Notes under the pieces: generated by a model | Database searches by the model: none | What the model saw: only the letters and a program-made list of their open reading frames with translations | What the model was told of the DNA's origin: nothing | Part shown: positions 9,587-19,050 of the stretch, in pieces | Numbering within the stretch: the first letter of the stretch is position 1 | Layout of the letters: each line of letters starts with the position of its first letter | Position numbers and translations under genes: made by a program | Assembly (NCBI GenBank): GCA_012514035.1 | Contig: JAAZBB010000076.1 | Location: 1-64,000 of the forward strand | DNA length: 64,000 nucleotides | Origin: Lentisphaerota bacterium | GTDB taxonomy: Bacteria > Verrucomicrobiota > Kiritimatiellia > CAIQIC01 > Lenti-01 | Direction: 5' to 3'

Positions 9587-11710
9587 CTACCAGTTGACCA
9601 GGAAGCGCTTGATGAGCGGCTCCCAGGTCAGCAGGACCGGCGCAATGACGAGGGCCACCACGCTCATCAGCTTCATCAGGATGTTCAACGAGGGGCCGGC
9701 CGTGTCCTTGAAGGGATCCCCCACCGTATCGCCCACCACGGCCGCCTTGTGCCAGGCCGACCCCTTGCCGCCATGCGCCCCGGCCTCGATGTGCTTCTTG
9801 GCGTTGTCCCAACAGCCGCCGGCGTTGCTCATGAACAGCGCCATCAGCACGCCCGAGGCCGTCACGCCGGCCAGCAGGCCGCCGAGCATCTCTTTGCCGA
9901 ACACGAACCCGGTCACCACCGGGGTGAGGATGCCCAGCAGAGCCGGCACGGTCATCTTCATGATGGCCGCGGCGGTCGAAATGTCCACGCAGCGCGCATA
10001 GTCGGCCTTGGCGCCCTCCTTGCCTTCCAGCAGGCCCGGGATCTCCTTGAACTGGCGGCGCACCTCCTCGACCATCGCAAAGGCGGCCTTCCCCACCGCC
10101 TTCATCGCGAAGGCCGAGAACAGGAACGGCATCATGGCGCCGACCAGCAGGCCGGCCATCACCTTCGGATCGGTCACGTCGATGATCTTCAAATCGACGG
10201 TCTCGCGAAACGCCGCAAAGAGCGCGAGGGCGGTCAGCGCGGCCGAACCGATGGCAAAGCCCTTGCCGATGGCCGCCGTGGTGTTGCCCACCGCATCGAG
10301 CTTGTCGGTGCGCTGGCGCACTTCCTTCTCCAGGTGTGCCATCTCGGCGAGGCCGCCGGCGTTGTCGGCGATCGGCCCGTAGGCATCCACGGCCAGCTGA
10401 ATACCCGTGGTGGCCAGCATGCCCAGGCCGCCGAGGGCGATGCCGTAGAGGCCCGCAAAGTAGTAGCAGGCGATAATCGCCACCGACAGCACCAGCACCG
10501 GCGCCGCGGTCGAAATCATGCCCACGCCCAGCCCGGCGATGATATTGGTGGCCGCACCCGTTCCGGACGCATCCGCCACGCTGTTGGAGGGGCCTTTGCC
10601 CTCCGCGGTGTAGTACTCGGCCAGCAGGCCGATCACCGCCCCGGCCACCAGGCCCACCACCGTCGCCAGGAATACGCCGCCGCTGGTGCAGGTCAGCGCC
10701 GAGGCGCCGGCCACAGCGGATTCAATATTGAATGTGCCGGGCAGCATCCACTGGCAGATGAAATAGGTCGCCACCGCCATGATGAGGCAGGCGCCGAAGG
10801 TGCCTTGATTAAGGGCCGTCTGGGGATTGCCGCCTTCCTTCGTCCGGACGAAGAAGGTGCCGGCGATGGAAAACAGGATGCCTGCGCCCGCGATGACCAG
10901 CGGCAGCAGGACAAACGTGATATCCTTGACCCCGTTGACCGTGATGGTGGCGCCCAGCACCATGGCTGCCACGATGGCACCGACATAGGATTCAAACAGG
11001 TCGGCGCCCATTCCGGCCACATCGCCCACGTTGTCGCCCACGTTGTCCGCAATGACCGCCGGATTGCGCGGATCATCCTCGGGGATGCCTGCTTCCACCT
11101 TGCCGACCAGATCCGCGCCGACATCGGCCGCCTTGGTATAGATGCCGCCGCCCACGCGCGCAAAGAGCGCAATGGAACTGGCGCCCATCGAAAATCCGGT
11201 CACAATCGGCAGAATGACGCTCTGCAGGACCGCTACGTCCGCGCCGAACACCTTCAACAGGACCAGCAGCGTCAGCGCCAGCCCGGTCAGGCCGAGGCCA
11301 ACCACGCTCATGCCCATCACCGCTCCGCCGGAGAACGCCACCTGCAGGGCCTCCGGCAGCCCCCGGCGGGCCGCGTTCGTCGTGCGCATGTTGGCAGCCG
11401 TGGCCACCCGCATGCCGAACAAACCCGACAGCGCCGAACAAAAGGCGCCGAACACAAACGCCAGGGAAACCAGCCGGACCGGACCGGTGTTGATGGCGGC
11501 CAGCAGGATCGCCACAATGACCACCACGATGGCCAGAACCTTGTATTCCCGCCGCAGGAAGGCCATCGCCCCCTCCCGGACCGCCGCGCCGATGTCCAGC
11601 ATCCGGGGCGTACCCGGATCCTGGCGGTTGATCCATTGCGTTTTCCACCACGCAAATACCAGAGCGATCAGCCCCGCCCCCAAGGCTCCAAAAATCAGGC
11701 CGTTGTTCAT
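9587..11710 (-). CDS. hppA: K+-dependent membrane-bound ion-pumping pyrophosphatase
   Basis: Couples hydrolysis of pyrophosphate to H+ or Na+ transport across the inner membrane. The 707-residue, multi-helix protein has the active-site motifs [18 protein letters not shown] and [19 protein letters not shown]. The sequence [10 protein letters not shown] has alanine at residue 479 and glycine at 482, the signature of the potassium-requiring class (the independent class has lysine at the first of these sites). Whether it pumps Na+ or H+ cannot be read safely. It is a single gene with its own promoter and an AGGAGA ribosome-binding site. Confidence 0.95.
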   Translation of the reverse strand: MNNGLIFGALGAGLIALVFAWWKTQWINRQDPGTPRMLDIGAAVREGAMAFLRREYKVLAIVVVIVAILLAAINTGPVRLVSLAFVFGAFCSALSGLFGMRVATAANMRTTNAARRGLPEALQVAFSGGAVMGMSVVGLGLTGLALTLLVLLKVFGADVAVLQSVILPIVTGFSMGASSIALFARVGGGIYTKAADVGADLVGKVEAGIPEDDPRNPAVIADNVGDNVGDVAGMGADLFESYVGAIVAAMVLGATITVNGVKDITFVLLPLVIAGAGILFSIAGTFFVRTKEGGNPQTALNQGTFGACLIMAVATYFICQWMLPGTFNIESAVAGASALTCTSGGVFLATVVGLVAGAVIGLLAEYYTAEGKGPSNSVADASGTGAATNIIAGLGVGMISTAAPVLVLSVAIIACYYFAGLYGIALGGLGMLATTGIQLAVDAYGPIADNAGGLAEMAHLEKEVRQRTDKLDAVGNTTAAIGKGFAIGSAALTALALFAAFRETVDLKIIDVTDPKVMAGLLVGAMMPFLFSAFAMKAVGKAAFAMVEEVRRQFKEIPGLLEGKEGAKADYARCVDISTAAAIMKMTVPALLGILTPVVTGFVFGKEMLGGLLAGVTASGVLMALFMSNAGGCWDNAKKHIEAGAHGGKGSAWHKAAVVGDTVGDPFKDTAGPSLNILMKLMSVVALVIAPVLLTWEPLIKRFLVNW

Positions 11711-11752
11711 GGCAACGTTCTCTCCTATTGGGTTGTTGTATTGCTGCGGGGC

Positions 11753-11781
11753 ACGGTATGGATTTTACCGAGCCCTGTCAA
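11753..11781 (-). promoter_or_regulatory. Promoter of hppA
   Basis: On the minus strand a perfect TTGACA (11781-11776) and TACCGT (11758-11753) are spaced by 17 nt, about 43 nt upstream of the hppA ATG. Confidence 0.5.
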
Positions 11782-11827
11782 ATCCGAAGCCCGGCAATTC
11801 GCCGGCAATCCCCCCCCTCCCAGTCCG

Positions 11828-13018
11828 TTACAGCAGATCCCGGAGTTCCCCGCCCAGAAGGATTTCCATCCCGATCCGGAGCGACGGCTTGGGATGGTAG
11901 TCGTCCTCGCGGGGAAATTCCACCTGCGGGGTGAGGGTATAGAAGACCCAGTTGCGATACAAAGGCCTCCGCAACGTTAGGTTCACCAGGAAGTCATCCA
12001 GTTTCCATTCCGAGTGCTTGTAGTGCGGGAACATGCTGGCCTGCACAACCCAGCCCCGCCCCTTGCGGATGCGCAGACTGGCGAACCGGATGGTTTGCTC
12101 CAATTCAAGCCCGTCCGTGGCTTCCGTTGTCCGTTCGGACGTTACCCACTGAAACCATTTGCGATCATCGAGCGGTCGGGTCCACGTCAAGGTGGTCCGC
12201 TGTCCGAATTGGTCTTCGTTGTCGTACCAGAAGCCACGCGGATTCAGTTCCAGTTTGCCGTCAAGCACCGGCCATTTGCCCTTCCACTCCACATCGGCCC
12301 ATGCCACCGGGCGCGCGCTTTGAAAGCGCACCCCGCCCCCCAGGCTCAGTTCATGATGCCGCAGCGTTTCCCACAGAGTCCGGATCCCCAGACGGGTGTC
12401 ATCCTCCCGGTCCAGGGGGTCGGACCCGGGCAATTCATCCCGTCCGGAATTATCCAGGAACAAGTGGAGTTTCTGCTGGAGTCCCGGCAACGCCAGGTCC
12501 GCCCGGAATCGAACCTTGAAATCCCCATTGCCGTCCAGGCTGCGGCCGCCCACCCGGCCCAGGAAGCGGAGCCGGAAGGTGGACAGATCATAATCATAGG
12601 GCTGGACTTCCTCCGTGAGCCACATGGTATCCACCCGACGAACGGCATTGTCCAAACGACGGTACAGGCTATCGTGGGTTCGGTCCAGCCAGCGGGTAAA
12701 CCGGTGGTTGGCCGGTGCCACTACGCCGTTTTCGTTCTGGCGGGCGCCCTCAATGACCTGCGTCTGCAGGCTCAGCACGTGGTTGGTATCCACCACCAGC
12801 CGGTTGGTCCCGTTGGTCCGGCCGTTTCCATTCTGCCGGCCTGCCCCGGGGCGGAATGCAGGCGCCGCCGCTGCCTGGTTTGCATCCGGGACATCGTCCC
12901 CGCCCGGTTTGTGTCCGGCGGCGGATTTTCGGAACCGCGCGCACCCGGACCCGGCAAAGATCAGGCCCAGCACCCCGAAGAACATCCAGGCCATGTGAAC
13001 ATGCGCCATGCGATTCAT
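11828..13018 (-). CDS. Hypothetical lipoprotein with beta-barrel-like C-terminal part
   Basis: Not assigned to a family. The N-terminus has one hydrophobic helix ending in the possible lipobox FAGSGC, then a Gly/Asn-rich linker to about residue 90. The rest (about residues 120-395) alternates aromatic and charged residues in short strands and ends with TPQVEFPREDD...LRIGMEILL, suggesting an outer-membrane barrel. The ATG at 13018 overlaps the rimO stop as ATGA; an in-frame ATG at 13027 is also possible. Co-transcribed with rimO; a functional link is not evident. Confidence 0.7.
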   Translation of the reverse strand: MNRMAHVHMAWMFFGVLGLIFAGSGCARFRKSAAGHKPGGDDVPDANQAAAAPAFRPGAGRQNGNGRTNGTNRLVVDTNHVLSLQTQVIEGARQNENGVVAPANHRFTRWLDRTHDSLYRRLDNAVRRVDTMWLTEEVQPYDYDLSTFRLRFLGRVGGRSLDGNGDFKVRFRADLALPGLQQKLHLFLDNSGRDELPGSDPLDREDDTRLGIRTLWETLRHHELSLGGGVRFQSARPVAWADVEWKGKWPVLDGKLELNPRGFWYDNEDQFGQRTTLTWTRPLDDRKWFQWVTSERTTEATDGLELEQTIRFASLRIRKGRGWVVQASMFPHYKHSEWKLDDFLVNLTLRRPLYRNWVFYTLTPQVEFPREDDYHPKPSLRIGMEILLGGELRDLL

Positions 13019-14385
13019 GGATGCCATGACCTCGCGCGACAGTCATAGCGGCTGGTGCGCGTAATGTTCACCTGAACGAAATCCCCGGGGCGCAACCCGC
13101 GCGCCGGACCAGTCAGCACGGTTTTGCCATCCACCTCCGGGGCCTGCCACGGCGTGCGTCCTTGCCAGCCATCCCGCCCCCGCTCTTCCAGCAGCATCGT
13201 GGTCACCGCGCCTTGGCGGGCGCGGAGCCGGCGCGCGGAAATCCGCGCCTGAACCGTCATCAGATGCGCTCGGCGGTCGGCGGCGACCGTCGGAGGAACG
13301 CGCCCCGGCAACGCAAGCGAACGGGTGCCGGGTTCGGGCGACCACGCAAAAACCCCCAGATGGTCGAAATGTCCTTCCGCCACGAAGGCCAGCAACTCGT
13401 GGAACTCCCGCTCCCCCTCCCCGGGGTGGCCCGTGATGAACGTCGTCCGCAACGCCGCATCCGGCAGATAGCGGCGAATCATGGCCAGCACCTGGTCCAC
13501 CCGTTTCCGCCCGTAGCCGCGCCCCATCCTGCTCAACATCCGGTCATTCACGTGCTGCAAGGGCAAATCCAGATACGGACAGACCCGCGGATCCGACGCC
13601 ATGATCTCCAACATCTCCGCCGTCAGGTGTTTGGGATGGGCATAGAGGATTCGGAACCACAATTCCCCGGACATTTTCAGCAGGCCCCGGAGCAGCGGCG
13701 CCAGTTGCGGTTTCCCGGCCATATCGATGCCATATGCCGTGGTGTCCTGCGCAATCAAATTGAGTTCCTTGACCCCGGTCCCCGCCAGGGCCCGGGCCTC
13801 TTCCAGGATCGCCTTCATCGTCCGGCTCGCCCGCCGGCCGCGAATCAGCGGGATCGAACAGTAGGCGCAGTTGTTCGAACAGCCCTCGCCCAGTTTAAGG
13901 TAGGCCGATCCCGCCGATCCGATCCGCATGCGCGGCCCGTCGAGCCAGCGAAAATAGGGCTTGGACAATTTTCGCCCCGCGTAGCCGCCCGTCCCGCGGG
14001 CGGTCGCCCGTCCGGCAAGCAGATCCCGGCAGATGTCCGGCAGCCGCGGATAATCCGCGAAACCCGCCCGGACATCTGCCGATTCCAGAAAACCCGACAG
14101 TTCAGGCACGCCCCCGCTTCGCTCCACCAGGCAACCGGTCGCCACCAGCAGCGGCCGGCCCCGCCGGTTCCGCCGGACCGCCAGTTCGTGCAGGACCCCG
14201 GCCGCTTCCCGCCGCGCCGCGTCCAGAAATCCGCAGGTGTTGACGAGGCAGATATCTGCGGACGCCGGATCCGCAACAAAACGGAATCCCGCCAAAGACA
14301 TGGCCGCCAGGATGCCCTCCGAATCCACTGTGTTCTTCGGGCAGCCCAGGTTCACCAGGCAAAACAAATTCCGGAACCTAGGCAT
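13015..14385 (-). CDS. rimO: Ribosomal protein S12 methylthiotransferase RimO
   Basis: Radical-SAM enzyme that methylthiolates the conserved aspartate of S12. The 456-residue protein has the N-terminal methylthiotransferase domain (LVNLGCPKNTVDSE and LVNTCGFLD), the radical-SAM cluster motif CSNNCAYCSIP near residue 175, and a C-terminal TRAM-like segment. The LGCPKN and CSIP wording favours RimO over the tRNA enzyme MiaB. It overlaps the upstream flavoprotein gene by 8 nt and the downstream lipoprotein by 4 nt. Confidence 0.93.
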   Translation of the reverse strand: MPRFRNLFCLVNLGCPKNTVDSEGILAAMSLAGFRFVADPASADICLVNTCGFLDAARREAAGVLHELAVRRNRRGRPLLVATGCLVERSGGVPELSGFLESADVRAGFADYPRLPDICRDLLAGRATARGTGGYAGRKLSKPYFRWLDGPRMRIGSAGSAYLKLGEGCSNNCAYCSIPLIRGRRASRTMKAILEEARALAGTGVKELNLIAQDTTAYGIDMAGKPQLAPLLRGLLKMSGELWFRILYAHPKHLTAEMLEIMASDPRVCPYLDLPLQHVNDRMLSRMGRGYGRKRVDQVLAMIRRYLPDAALRTTFITGHPGEGEREFHELLAFVAEGHFDHLGVFAWSPEPGTRSLALPGRVPPTVAADRRAHLMTVQARISARRLRARQGAVTTMLLEERGRDGWQGRTPWQAPEVDGKTVLTGPARGLRPGDFVQVNITRTSRYDCRARSWHP

Positions 14386-14959
14386 TCTTTTCCATCAACT
14401 TCATCAGCCAGGCAATCTGTTCGCCCAGGTCCCGCATGTTCGCCAGGCCCTCCGCATCGTTCAGCACATCGCCCGGCTCCAGGCCCAGCCCGAAATTCCA
14501 GTAGGTCGAACCCGGCACAATCATCTGGTTGCTCAGGAACAGGTGGTTGATCGAATCCACCACGTGCAGGGCTCCGCCGCGGCGCACCGCCGCCACCGCC
14601 GCGCCGATCTTGCGCCGGAACAGACCGCCATTGGCCCGCGCCACGCGTCCGGCCCGGTCGAGCAGCCCCTTCGTCTCCGCCGTCACGTCCCCGAAATAGG
14701 TCGGCGAGCCGATCAAAATGGCATCCGCGGCCACCATCGCGGCAAACACCTCATTGAAGCCGTCCCCGGCGATCACGCAGCGGCGGTCGCGATTCCGCTT
14801 GCAGACCCCGCACGCAGTGCAGCCGCGCAGGCCCGTCCCGCCGATCCGAACCAGGCGCGTTTCATGTCCCGCCTCCGCAAGCGGATCGAGCGCCTTGCCC
14901 AGCAGAATTTCCGTGTTGCCGCCCTGACGCGGACTGCCATTAATTGCCAATGCCTTCAC
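14378..14959 (-). CDS. Iron-sulfur flavoprotein of the NADPH-dependent FMN reductase fold
   Basis: A 193-residue flavodoxin-like protein beginning with the FMN phosphate-binding loop NGSPRQGGNT. The cysteine cluster CTACGVCKRNRDRRC (about residues 47-61) has the compact spacing of the archaeal-type iron-sulfur flavoprotein Isf, so a [4Fe-4S] cluster next to FMN is likely. GSPTYFGDVT is the conserved second FMN-contact loop. Translation probably starts at GTG 14959, preceded by GGAGA at 6 nt. First gene of the flavoprotein-rimO-lipoprotein unit. The electron partner is unknown. Confidence 0.85.
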   Translation of the reverse strand: MKALAINGSPRQGGNTEILLGKALDPLAEAGHETRLVRIGGTGLRGCTACGVCKRNRDRRCVIAGDGFNEVFAAMVAADAILIGSPTYFGDVTAETKGLLDRAGRVARANGGLFRRKIGAAVAAVRRGGALHVVDSINHLFLSNQMIVPGSTYWNFGLGLEPGDVLNDAEGLANMRDLGEQIAWLMKLMEKNA

Positions 14960-14983
14960 GTCATATCTCCAGGCCTGAGGACC

Positions 14984-15088
14984 GTTGGAATGTTGGAACT
15001 GTGGATTGTTGGAATATCGGGAAATCCATTACACATCTCTTTTTCATCATCTGACCTCGTTTCATCATTCCATTATTCCATCCTTCCA
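14984..15088. repeat. Low-complexity octamer repeat element between oppD and the flavoprotein gene
   Basis: The left block (14984-15016) is a run of degenerate 8-mers such as TTGGAATG and TTGGAACT. The right block (15061-15088) is a run such as CATTCCAT, TATTCCAT and CCTTCCAT. The two blocks are roughly inverse to each other and could fold into a long imperfect hairpin. Short reading frames through it give repetitive, protein-like nonsense. It fills nearly the whole gap between the two genes. Confidence 0.6.
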
Positions 15089-16069
15089 TCATGCCACCTC
15101 CCCCTTCCCCGCCATCCAGCAAGCCGCCTCGTGCCCCGGCTCCAGTTCTTCCATCTCCGGCTGTTTTTCCCGGCAAATCGCCTGCGCCAGCGGACACCGC
15201 GGAGCGAACCGGCAGCCCGGAGGGGGCTGAGCCAGCGACGGCAATTGGCCCGGGATGTCCGGCAGACGGTCCATCCGGCCATGCAACCGCGGCATCGCCG
15301 CCAGCAGGCCTCGCGTGTATGGATGGGCCGGGCGATCGAAAACCGCGTCCCGCGGTCCCATTTCCGCCAGCCGGGCCGCATACATCACGTGGACGCGGTC
15401 GCACACATCCCAGACCACGCCCATGTCGTGCGTGATCAACAGCACCGCCGTATCGCCGCCCCGCACCTTGAGCAGCAGCTCAAAAATCTGCGCCTGGATC
15501 GTTACATCCAGTGCCGTTGTCGGCTCGTCGGCAATCACCAGTTCCGGCTCCGGCAGCAGGGTCATGGCCAGCATGGCCCGCTGGCGCATGCCGCCGGAGA
15601 GCTGGTGCGGCCAATCCAGCATCCGTTGTTCCGGATCCGGCAATCCCACGCGCCGCAGCCAATCCAGGGCCAGCGCCCGGGCTTCTGCGACAGAAATCTC
15701 CTTGTGCAGCCGCGCCGCCTCCACCAGCTGGTCGCCGATCCGGTGCAGCGGCGAGAGCGCCGTCATCGGCTCCTGGAAAATCATGCCGATCCGCCCGCCA
15801 CGGATCCGGCGCAGCTCCGCGATCGGCATCGCCAGCAGATCCTGCCCGCGAAACAATGCCCGACCGCCCTCGATCACCGCCGGCGGACGCGGCAACAGCC
15901 GCAGCAGGGCCAGCGCCGTCACCGTTTTTCCGCACCCCGACTCGCCTACCAACCCCAGCACCTCGCCCCTTTGCATCTGAAACGAAATCCCGTCAACCGC
16001 GCGCAAAAAGCCCGCGGGCGTATCGAATCCGACCCGCAGGTTTTCCACATTCAGCAGCATCTCGCTCAT
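15089..16069 (-). CDS. Peptide/nickel-type ABC transporter ATP-binding protein (OppD/DppD family)
   Basis: A 326-residue cytoplasmic ATPase energising a peptide-type importer. Walker A is GESGCGKT (about residues 38-45), the signature LSGGMRQR near 150, Walker B LVIADEPTTALD near 170, and a C-terminal oligopeptide-transporter region with the cysteine pattern CRFAPRCPLAQAIC typical of the OppD/DppD C-terminus. No permease or OppF gene is adjacent, and the binding lipoprotein at 2915 is 10 kb away, so its partners must be encoded elsewhere. Confidence 0.9.
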   Translation of the reverse strand: MSEMLLNVENLRVGFDTPAGFLRAVDGISFQMQRGEVLGLVGESGCGKTVTALALLRLLPRPPAVIEGGRALFRGQDLLAMPIAELRRIRGGRIGMIFQEPMTALSPLHRIGDQLVEAARLHKEISVAEARALALDWLRRVGLPDPEQRMLDWPHQLSGGMRQRAMLAMTLLPEPELVIADEPTTALDVTIQAQIFELLLKVRGGDTAVLLITHDMGVVWDVCDRVHVMYAARLAEMGPRDAVFDRPAHPYTRGLLAAMPRLHGRMDRLPDIPGQLPSLAQPPPGCRFAPRCPLAQAICREKQPEMEELEPGHEAACWMAGKGEVA

Positions 16070-16694
16070 GGCCCCGCATCATCCGATTCCACCCGTCGCC
16101 TTGGCAAGCGTTTTGGCTATCCAAAATGGATGAGATCGGTCCGGCAGATCGCGACACGGGCCATGAAAGCAAGGCGCGGGAAGCGGCGCTTTCCGAAACA
16201 ACCGCAGGGAAATGGCCAACCCGGCCACGTTCATGTCCCCAATCTCCGTGGGGCGAAGGAGCGCGGCTGTTCACAAGAAAAATCCGCCCGGTGCAAATTA
16301 TGGAGTTTATAAACTCCATAATTTTCGAAACCCGCAATGAACTGGATTCGAGGGGGAAATTGTCCGCCGGATAGATGTGGCCACAGACCCACCGGTGGCC
16401 TATCCTTGGCTGGGAATCTCCGCGCCGCCATGCGCTGATGATGACTTCTGCATGGGCAGCCGGCTGCCTGGAACCCGCACCAAAATGTCACGACACTCAC
16501 CAGACACGCCATCTTTCACACCGCCCGATCCAGGCGGACGATCCCAAGCACCTCTCAACCGTAAATCCAAAGAGTCACGGGAACTGATACCGGACCAGTT
16601 CTCGTCGGGCATCGATCTCTGATTCCGTGTCCGCCATGCCGCGGATCTTTTGATATTGGCGGTTGGCCTTGTCGCGCGGTATGTTCCCTGGTCG
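16070..16694. other. Gene-poor interval of about 625 bp
   Basis: Lies between the divergently arranged oppD and rhomboid genes. No reading frame shows a recognisable protein, codon bias or a good start site. The only clear structure is a 30-bp perfect palindrome at 16295-16324. A small decayed gene cannot be excluded. Confidence 0.5.
16295..16324. repeat. 30-bp perfect palindrome
   Basis: The arm AAATTATGGAGTTTA (16295-16309) is followed directly by its exact reverse complement (16310-16324), with no loop. It stands alone in the middle of a gene-poor interval. There is no T run to make it an intrinsic terminator. A dimeric protein-binding site or a cruciform are the main possibilities. Confidence 0.75.
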
Positions 16695-17516
16695 ATGATC
16701 TATCGTCCTTATTATTCCAATTCCGCCCCCTCCCGGCCGCCGGGCTTCTTCGCCCATCTGCCCCCCGTCTGCGCCTGGATCATCAAGGCCAACATTGCCG
16801 CCTTTCTTGTATTCCTGCTGTTGCGACTGGAAGGGCTCTACACCCTGCTGGCTCTTTCCTTTGCCGGCCTCAAGCACGGCATGATCTGGCAGCCGCTGAC
16901 CTACATGTTCCTGCACGGCAGCTTTGCCCATCTCTTTTTCAACATGCTCACGCTGTATTTCCTCGGTCCCGAGACCGAGCGCGCCATGGGCTCGAAGCAC
17001 TTCCTGGCCATGTACCTGCTCAGTGGCTTGCTGGGCGGTCTCGGCTGGGTCTGGCTCTCCCCCCAGTCGCATGCCCTGTGCGTCGGAGCCTCCGGTGCCA
17101 TCTTCGGCGTGCTGGCCGCCTTTGCCACCCTCTATCCCCGGCGCCAGCTTACCCTCCTGATCTTCTTCATTTTCCCCGTCACGATGATGGCCTGGCAACT
17201 GGTCGCCGGCCTCGCCCTGATCGAATTCCTGCTGGCCGGCGATCCGTCCTCCGGCATCGCCCATACCGCCCACCTCGCCGGCGCGTTCGCCGGGTTTCTC
17301 TATATCGACCAGCTCTTCGAAAGCACGCTGCTGCGGCGTCTCTGGGCCCGGGCCCGCGACTACGTCGCCCAACGCCCTCACGCCCCCCGCCCCGCCCCGC
17401 CGCCGCCCGACCAGGACGAGGTCGACCGCATTCTGGACAAAATATCGACTCAAGGCATCCAATCCCTCACCCGCGTCGAGCGCCAGACCCTGCACCGCGC
17501 CTCCCGGACCATGTAG
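16695..17516 (+). CDS. Rhomboid family intramembrane serine protease
   Basis: A 273-residue polytopic membrane protease. Key motifs are HGSFAHLFFNM, the catalytic serine S133 in GASGAIFG, and the catalytic histidine H193 in AHTAHLAG. About six membrane helices are visible, followed by a cytoplasmic tail rich in proline and the charged segment ILDKISTQGIQSLTRVE, common after rhomboid domains in environmental bacteria. An in-frame TTG at 16650 could extend the N-terminus by 15 residues; the ATG at 16695 is preferred. The gene converges on trmD. Confidence 0.9.
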   Translation: MIYRPYYSNSAPSRPPGFFAHLPPVCAWIIKANIAAFLVFLLLRLEGLYTLLALSFAGLKHGMIWQPLTYMFLHGSFAHLFFNMLTLYFLGPETERAMGSKHFLAMYLLSGLLGGLGWVWLSPQSHALCVGASGAIFGVLAAFATLYPRRQLTLLIFFIFPVTMMAWQLVAGLALIEFLLAGDPSSGIAHTAHLAGAFAGFLYIDQLFESTLLRRLWARARDYVAQRPHAPRPAPPPPDQDEVDRILDKISTQGIQSLTRVERQTLHRASRTM

Positions 17517-17627
17517 GAGAGATCAGAGGTCGGAATGTAGAGGCGGACGGCTGTTCGATCCGCCTGGTCAGCGCCATGGCCTGCAGCGGATCCATCCCCC
17601 CTGGGAGACCACTGCGCCGGCGAAAAG

Positions 17628-17678
17628 TTTTTCCACACCGTGGAAAAAATCGGCGTTTTTTTCCACGGTGTGGAAAAA
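17628..17678. terminator. 22-bp perfect inverted repeat, probable bidirectional terminator
   Basis: The arms 17628-17649 and 17657-17678 are exact reverse complements around a 7-nt loop. Each stem ends in A and T runs, so an RNA from either strand would have a hairpin followed by U residues. It lies between the convergent rhomboid and trmD genes. Each arm is itself nearly palindromic (TTTTTCCAC and GTGGAAAAA around three bases), so the region can also fold as two small hairpins. Confidence 0.75.
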
Positions 17679-17712
17679 AACAACGAGCTGGGGTTTTCCG
17701 CGCCGGAGGGTC

Positions 17713-18390
17713 TTACAGGTCGGGGCGGCGGGTTTGGGTGCGGGCGCGGGACTGTTCGAGGCGCCATTTGGCGATCTCGGCGTGGTTGCCGCTGGTGAGA
17801 ATGTCGGGCACGGCGAGGCCGCGAAAGACGGGCGGGCGGGTGTACTGGGGATATTCGAGGCGGCCGGTCGTGAAGGATTCGTCTTCGGTGGCGCCCTCCC
17901 CGCCAAGGACGCCGGGCAGCAACCGCACCACGGCATCGGCGACTACCGCCGCGGGCAGAACGCCATTGGTCAGGACATAGTCGCCGATGGATATCTCCAA
18001 ATCCACGAGAGCTGAGCGGATGCGTTCATCCACGCCTTCATAGTGGCCGCAAATGATAATGAGGTGCCTTTCCCGCGAGAGGGCCAGAGCGGTGGCCTGC
18101 TTGAAGGGCGCGCCCTGGGGGGTCATCAGAATCACCTTGCTTCCCGGCCGGCGCAGGCTTTCGACGGCCTTGAACACGGGTTCGGGCTTCATTACCATGC
18201 CGGGCCCGCCGCCGTAGGGACGGTCGTCGGTGGCAAGATGAACGCCGGTGGCGAAGTCGCGCAGGTTGACACAGCGGATCCGGACCAGGCCGGCCGCTTG
18301 GGCGCGCTTGAGCATGCTCTCCCCCAGCACGCCGTCGAGCATCCGGGGAAAGATGGTGATGATGTCGATCTGCAACGGCTCAGGGGCCAT
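17713..18390 (-). CDS. trmD: tRNA (guanine-N1)-methyltransferase
   Basis: Methylates G37 in tRNAs reading CNN and related codons, preventing frameshifts. The 225-residue SPOUT enzyme has [10 protein letters not shown] at the start, the conserved [14 protein letters not shown], and the knot motifs [11 protein letters not shown] and [14 protein letters not shown]. The ATG at 18390 is chosen because the family begins there; the upstream in-frame extension overlaps khpA and is not conserved-looking. Last gene of the rpmE-trmD operon. Confidence 0.96.
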   Translation of the reverse strand: MAPEPLQIDIITIFPRMLDGVLGESMLKRAQAAGLVRIRCVNLRDFATGVHLATDDRPYGGGPGMVMKPEPVFKAVESLRRPGSKVILMTPQGAPFKQATALALSRERHLIIICGHYEGVDERIRSALVDLEISIGDYVLTNGVLPAAVVADAVVRLLPGVLGGEGATEDESFTTGRLEYPQYTRPPVFRGLAVPDILTSGNHAEIAKWRLEQSRARTQTRRPDL

Positions 18391-18403
18391 TGGTGGCGCG
18401 AGT

Positions 18404-18634
18404 CTATTCGACCACTTCGAGCATGGCGCGGCGGTTCTGGCGGGCGGCAACGGTGCTCAGCAGGGTCCGGAGGGCCCCGACGGTCTTGCCGCTCTTGCCA
18501 ATCACTTTGCCGACATCCTCGGGATGACAGCGCAGTTCAAACACGATGGTCCGCTCGCCTTCGATTTCGGTGATGCGCAGCTCATCGGGATGGTCCACCA
18601 GGGCCTTGACGACGTATTCAATCAGTTCTTTCAT
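18404..18634 (-). CDS. khpA: KH-domain RNA-binding protein KhpA
   Basis: A 76-residue single KH-domain protein. The RNA-binding [10 protein letters not shown] (GxxG loop) is at about residues 42-51. The family (YlqC/KhpA) is typically encoded between rpsP and trmD, exactly as here, and is linked to ribosome maturation and small-RNA binding. An open frame extends upstream across rpsP, but the conserved start is MKELIEYV at 18634. Confidence 0.92.
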   Translation of the reverse strand: MKELIEYVVKALVDHPDELRITEIEGERTIVFELRCHPEDVGKVIGKSGKTVGALRTLLSTVAARQNRRAMLEVVE

Positions 18635-18707
18635 AACAGACCTCGGAAGGGGGACAAACGAGAACAACCCGGCCGGCGCCGGGCCGGCCGGGGGCCGCAA
18701 CGGAGCA

Positions 18708-18962
18708 TCAGGCCGTCGGCGCGGCCTTGCGGCTCTTCTTGATGAGAACGGCGACCGTTTCGCTCGGCTGGGCGCCCTTGGCGAGCCAAGCCTCGGCCTT
18801 GGCCAGGTCGAGCTTGTAGTTGTCGGTTTTCTTGCCGGGCTCGTACCACCCGAGTTCCTCGAGGAAGCTGCCGGCGTTGGCGCTGCGGACATCCGCAGCG
18901 ACGATACGGAAGAACGGCTTCTTGTTGGCGCCCATGCGGCGCAGACGAATTTTGACTGACAT
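18708..18962 (-). CDS. rpsP: 30S ribosomal protein S16
   Basis: An 84-residue S16, which binds 16S rRNA in the 30S body. It begins [19 protein letters not shown], and [12 protein letters not shown] is the second conserved block. The ATG at 18962 matches the family start; the upstream in-frame extension is not conserved. Operon position between ffh and khpA is classical. Confidence 0.97.
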   Translation of the reverse strand: MSVKIRLRRMGANKKPFFRIVAADVRSANAGSFLEELGWYEPGKKTDNYKLDLAKAEAWLAKGAQPSETVAVLIKKSRKAAPTA

Positions 18963-19050
18963 GTGGGTATCCTTGTTGTTGCCTTGTGTTGCCGCCCCGG
19001 GCGCGGCCAAACCATGCAGAGGCCCGGGCAGGGTGGAAACGGCGCCTCTT

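Noticed and set aside
9584-11980. 798-residue plus-strand frame opposite hppA
   Set aside because: It is antisense to a clear pyrophosphatase gene, rich in His/Arg/Gln/Gly, has no family motif and reflects GC-rich third positions.
14961-15404. Small frames through the octamer repeat region
   Set aside because: They mix oppD antiframe with low-complexity repeat translation and have no ribosome-binding site.
16130-16374. Possible small or decayed gene in the interval before the rhomboid
   Set aside because: No frame shows conserved-looking sequence; the palindrome gives similar short peptides on both strands.
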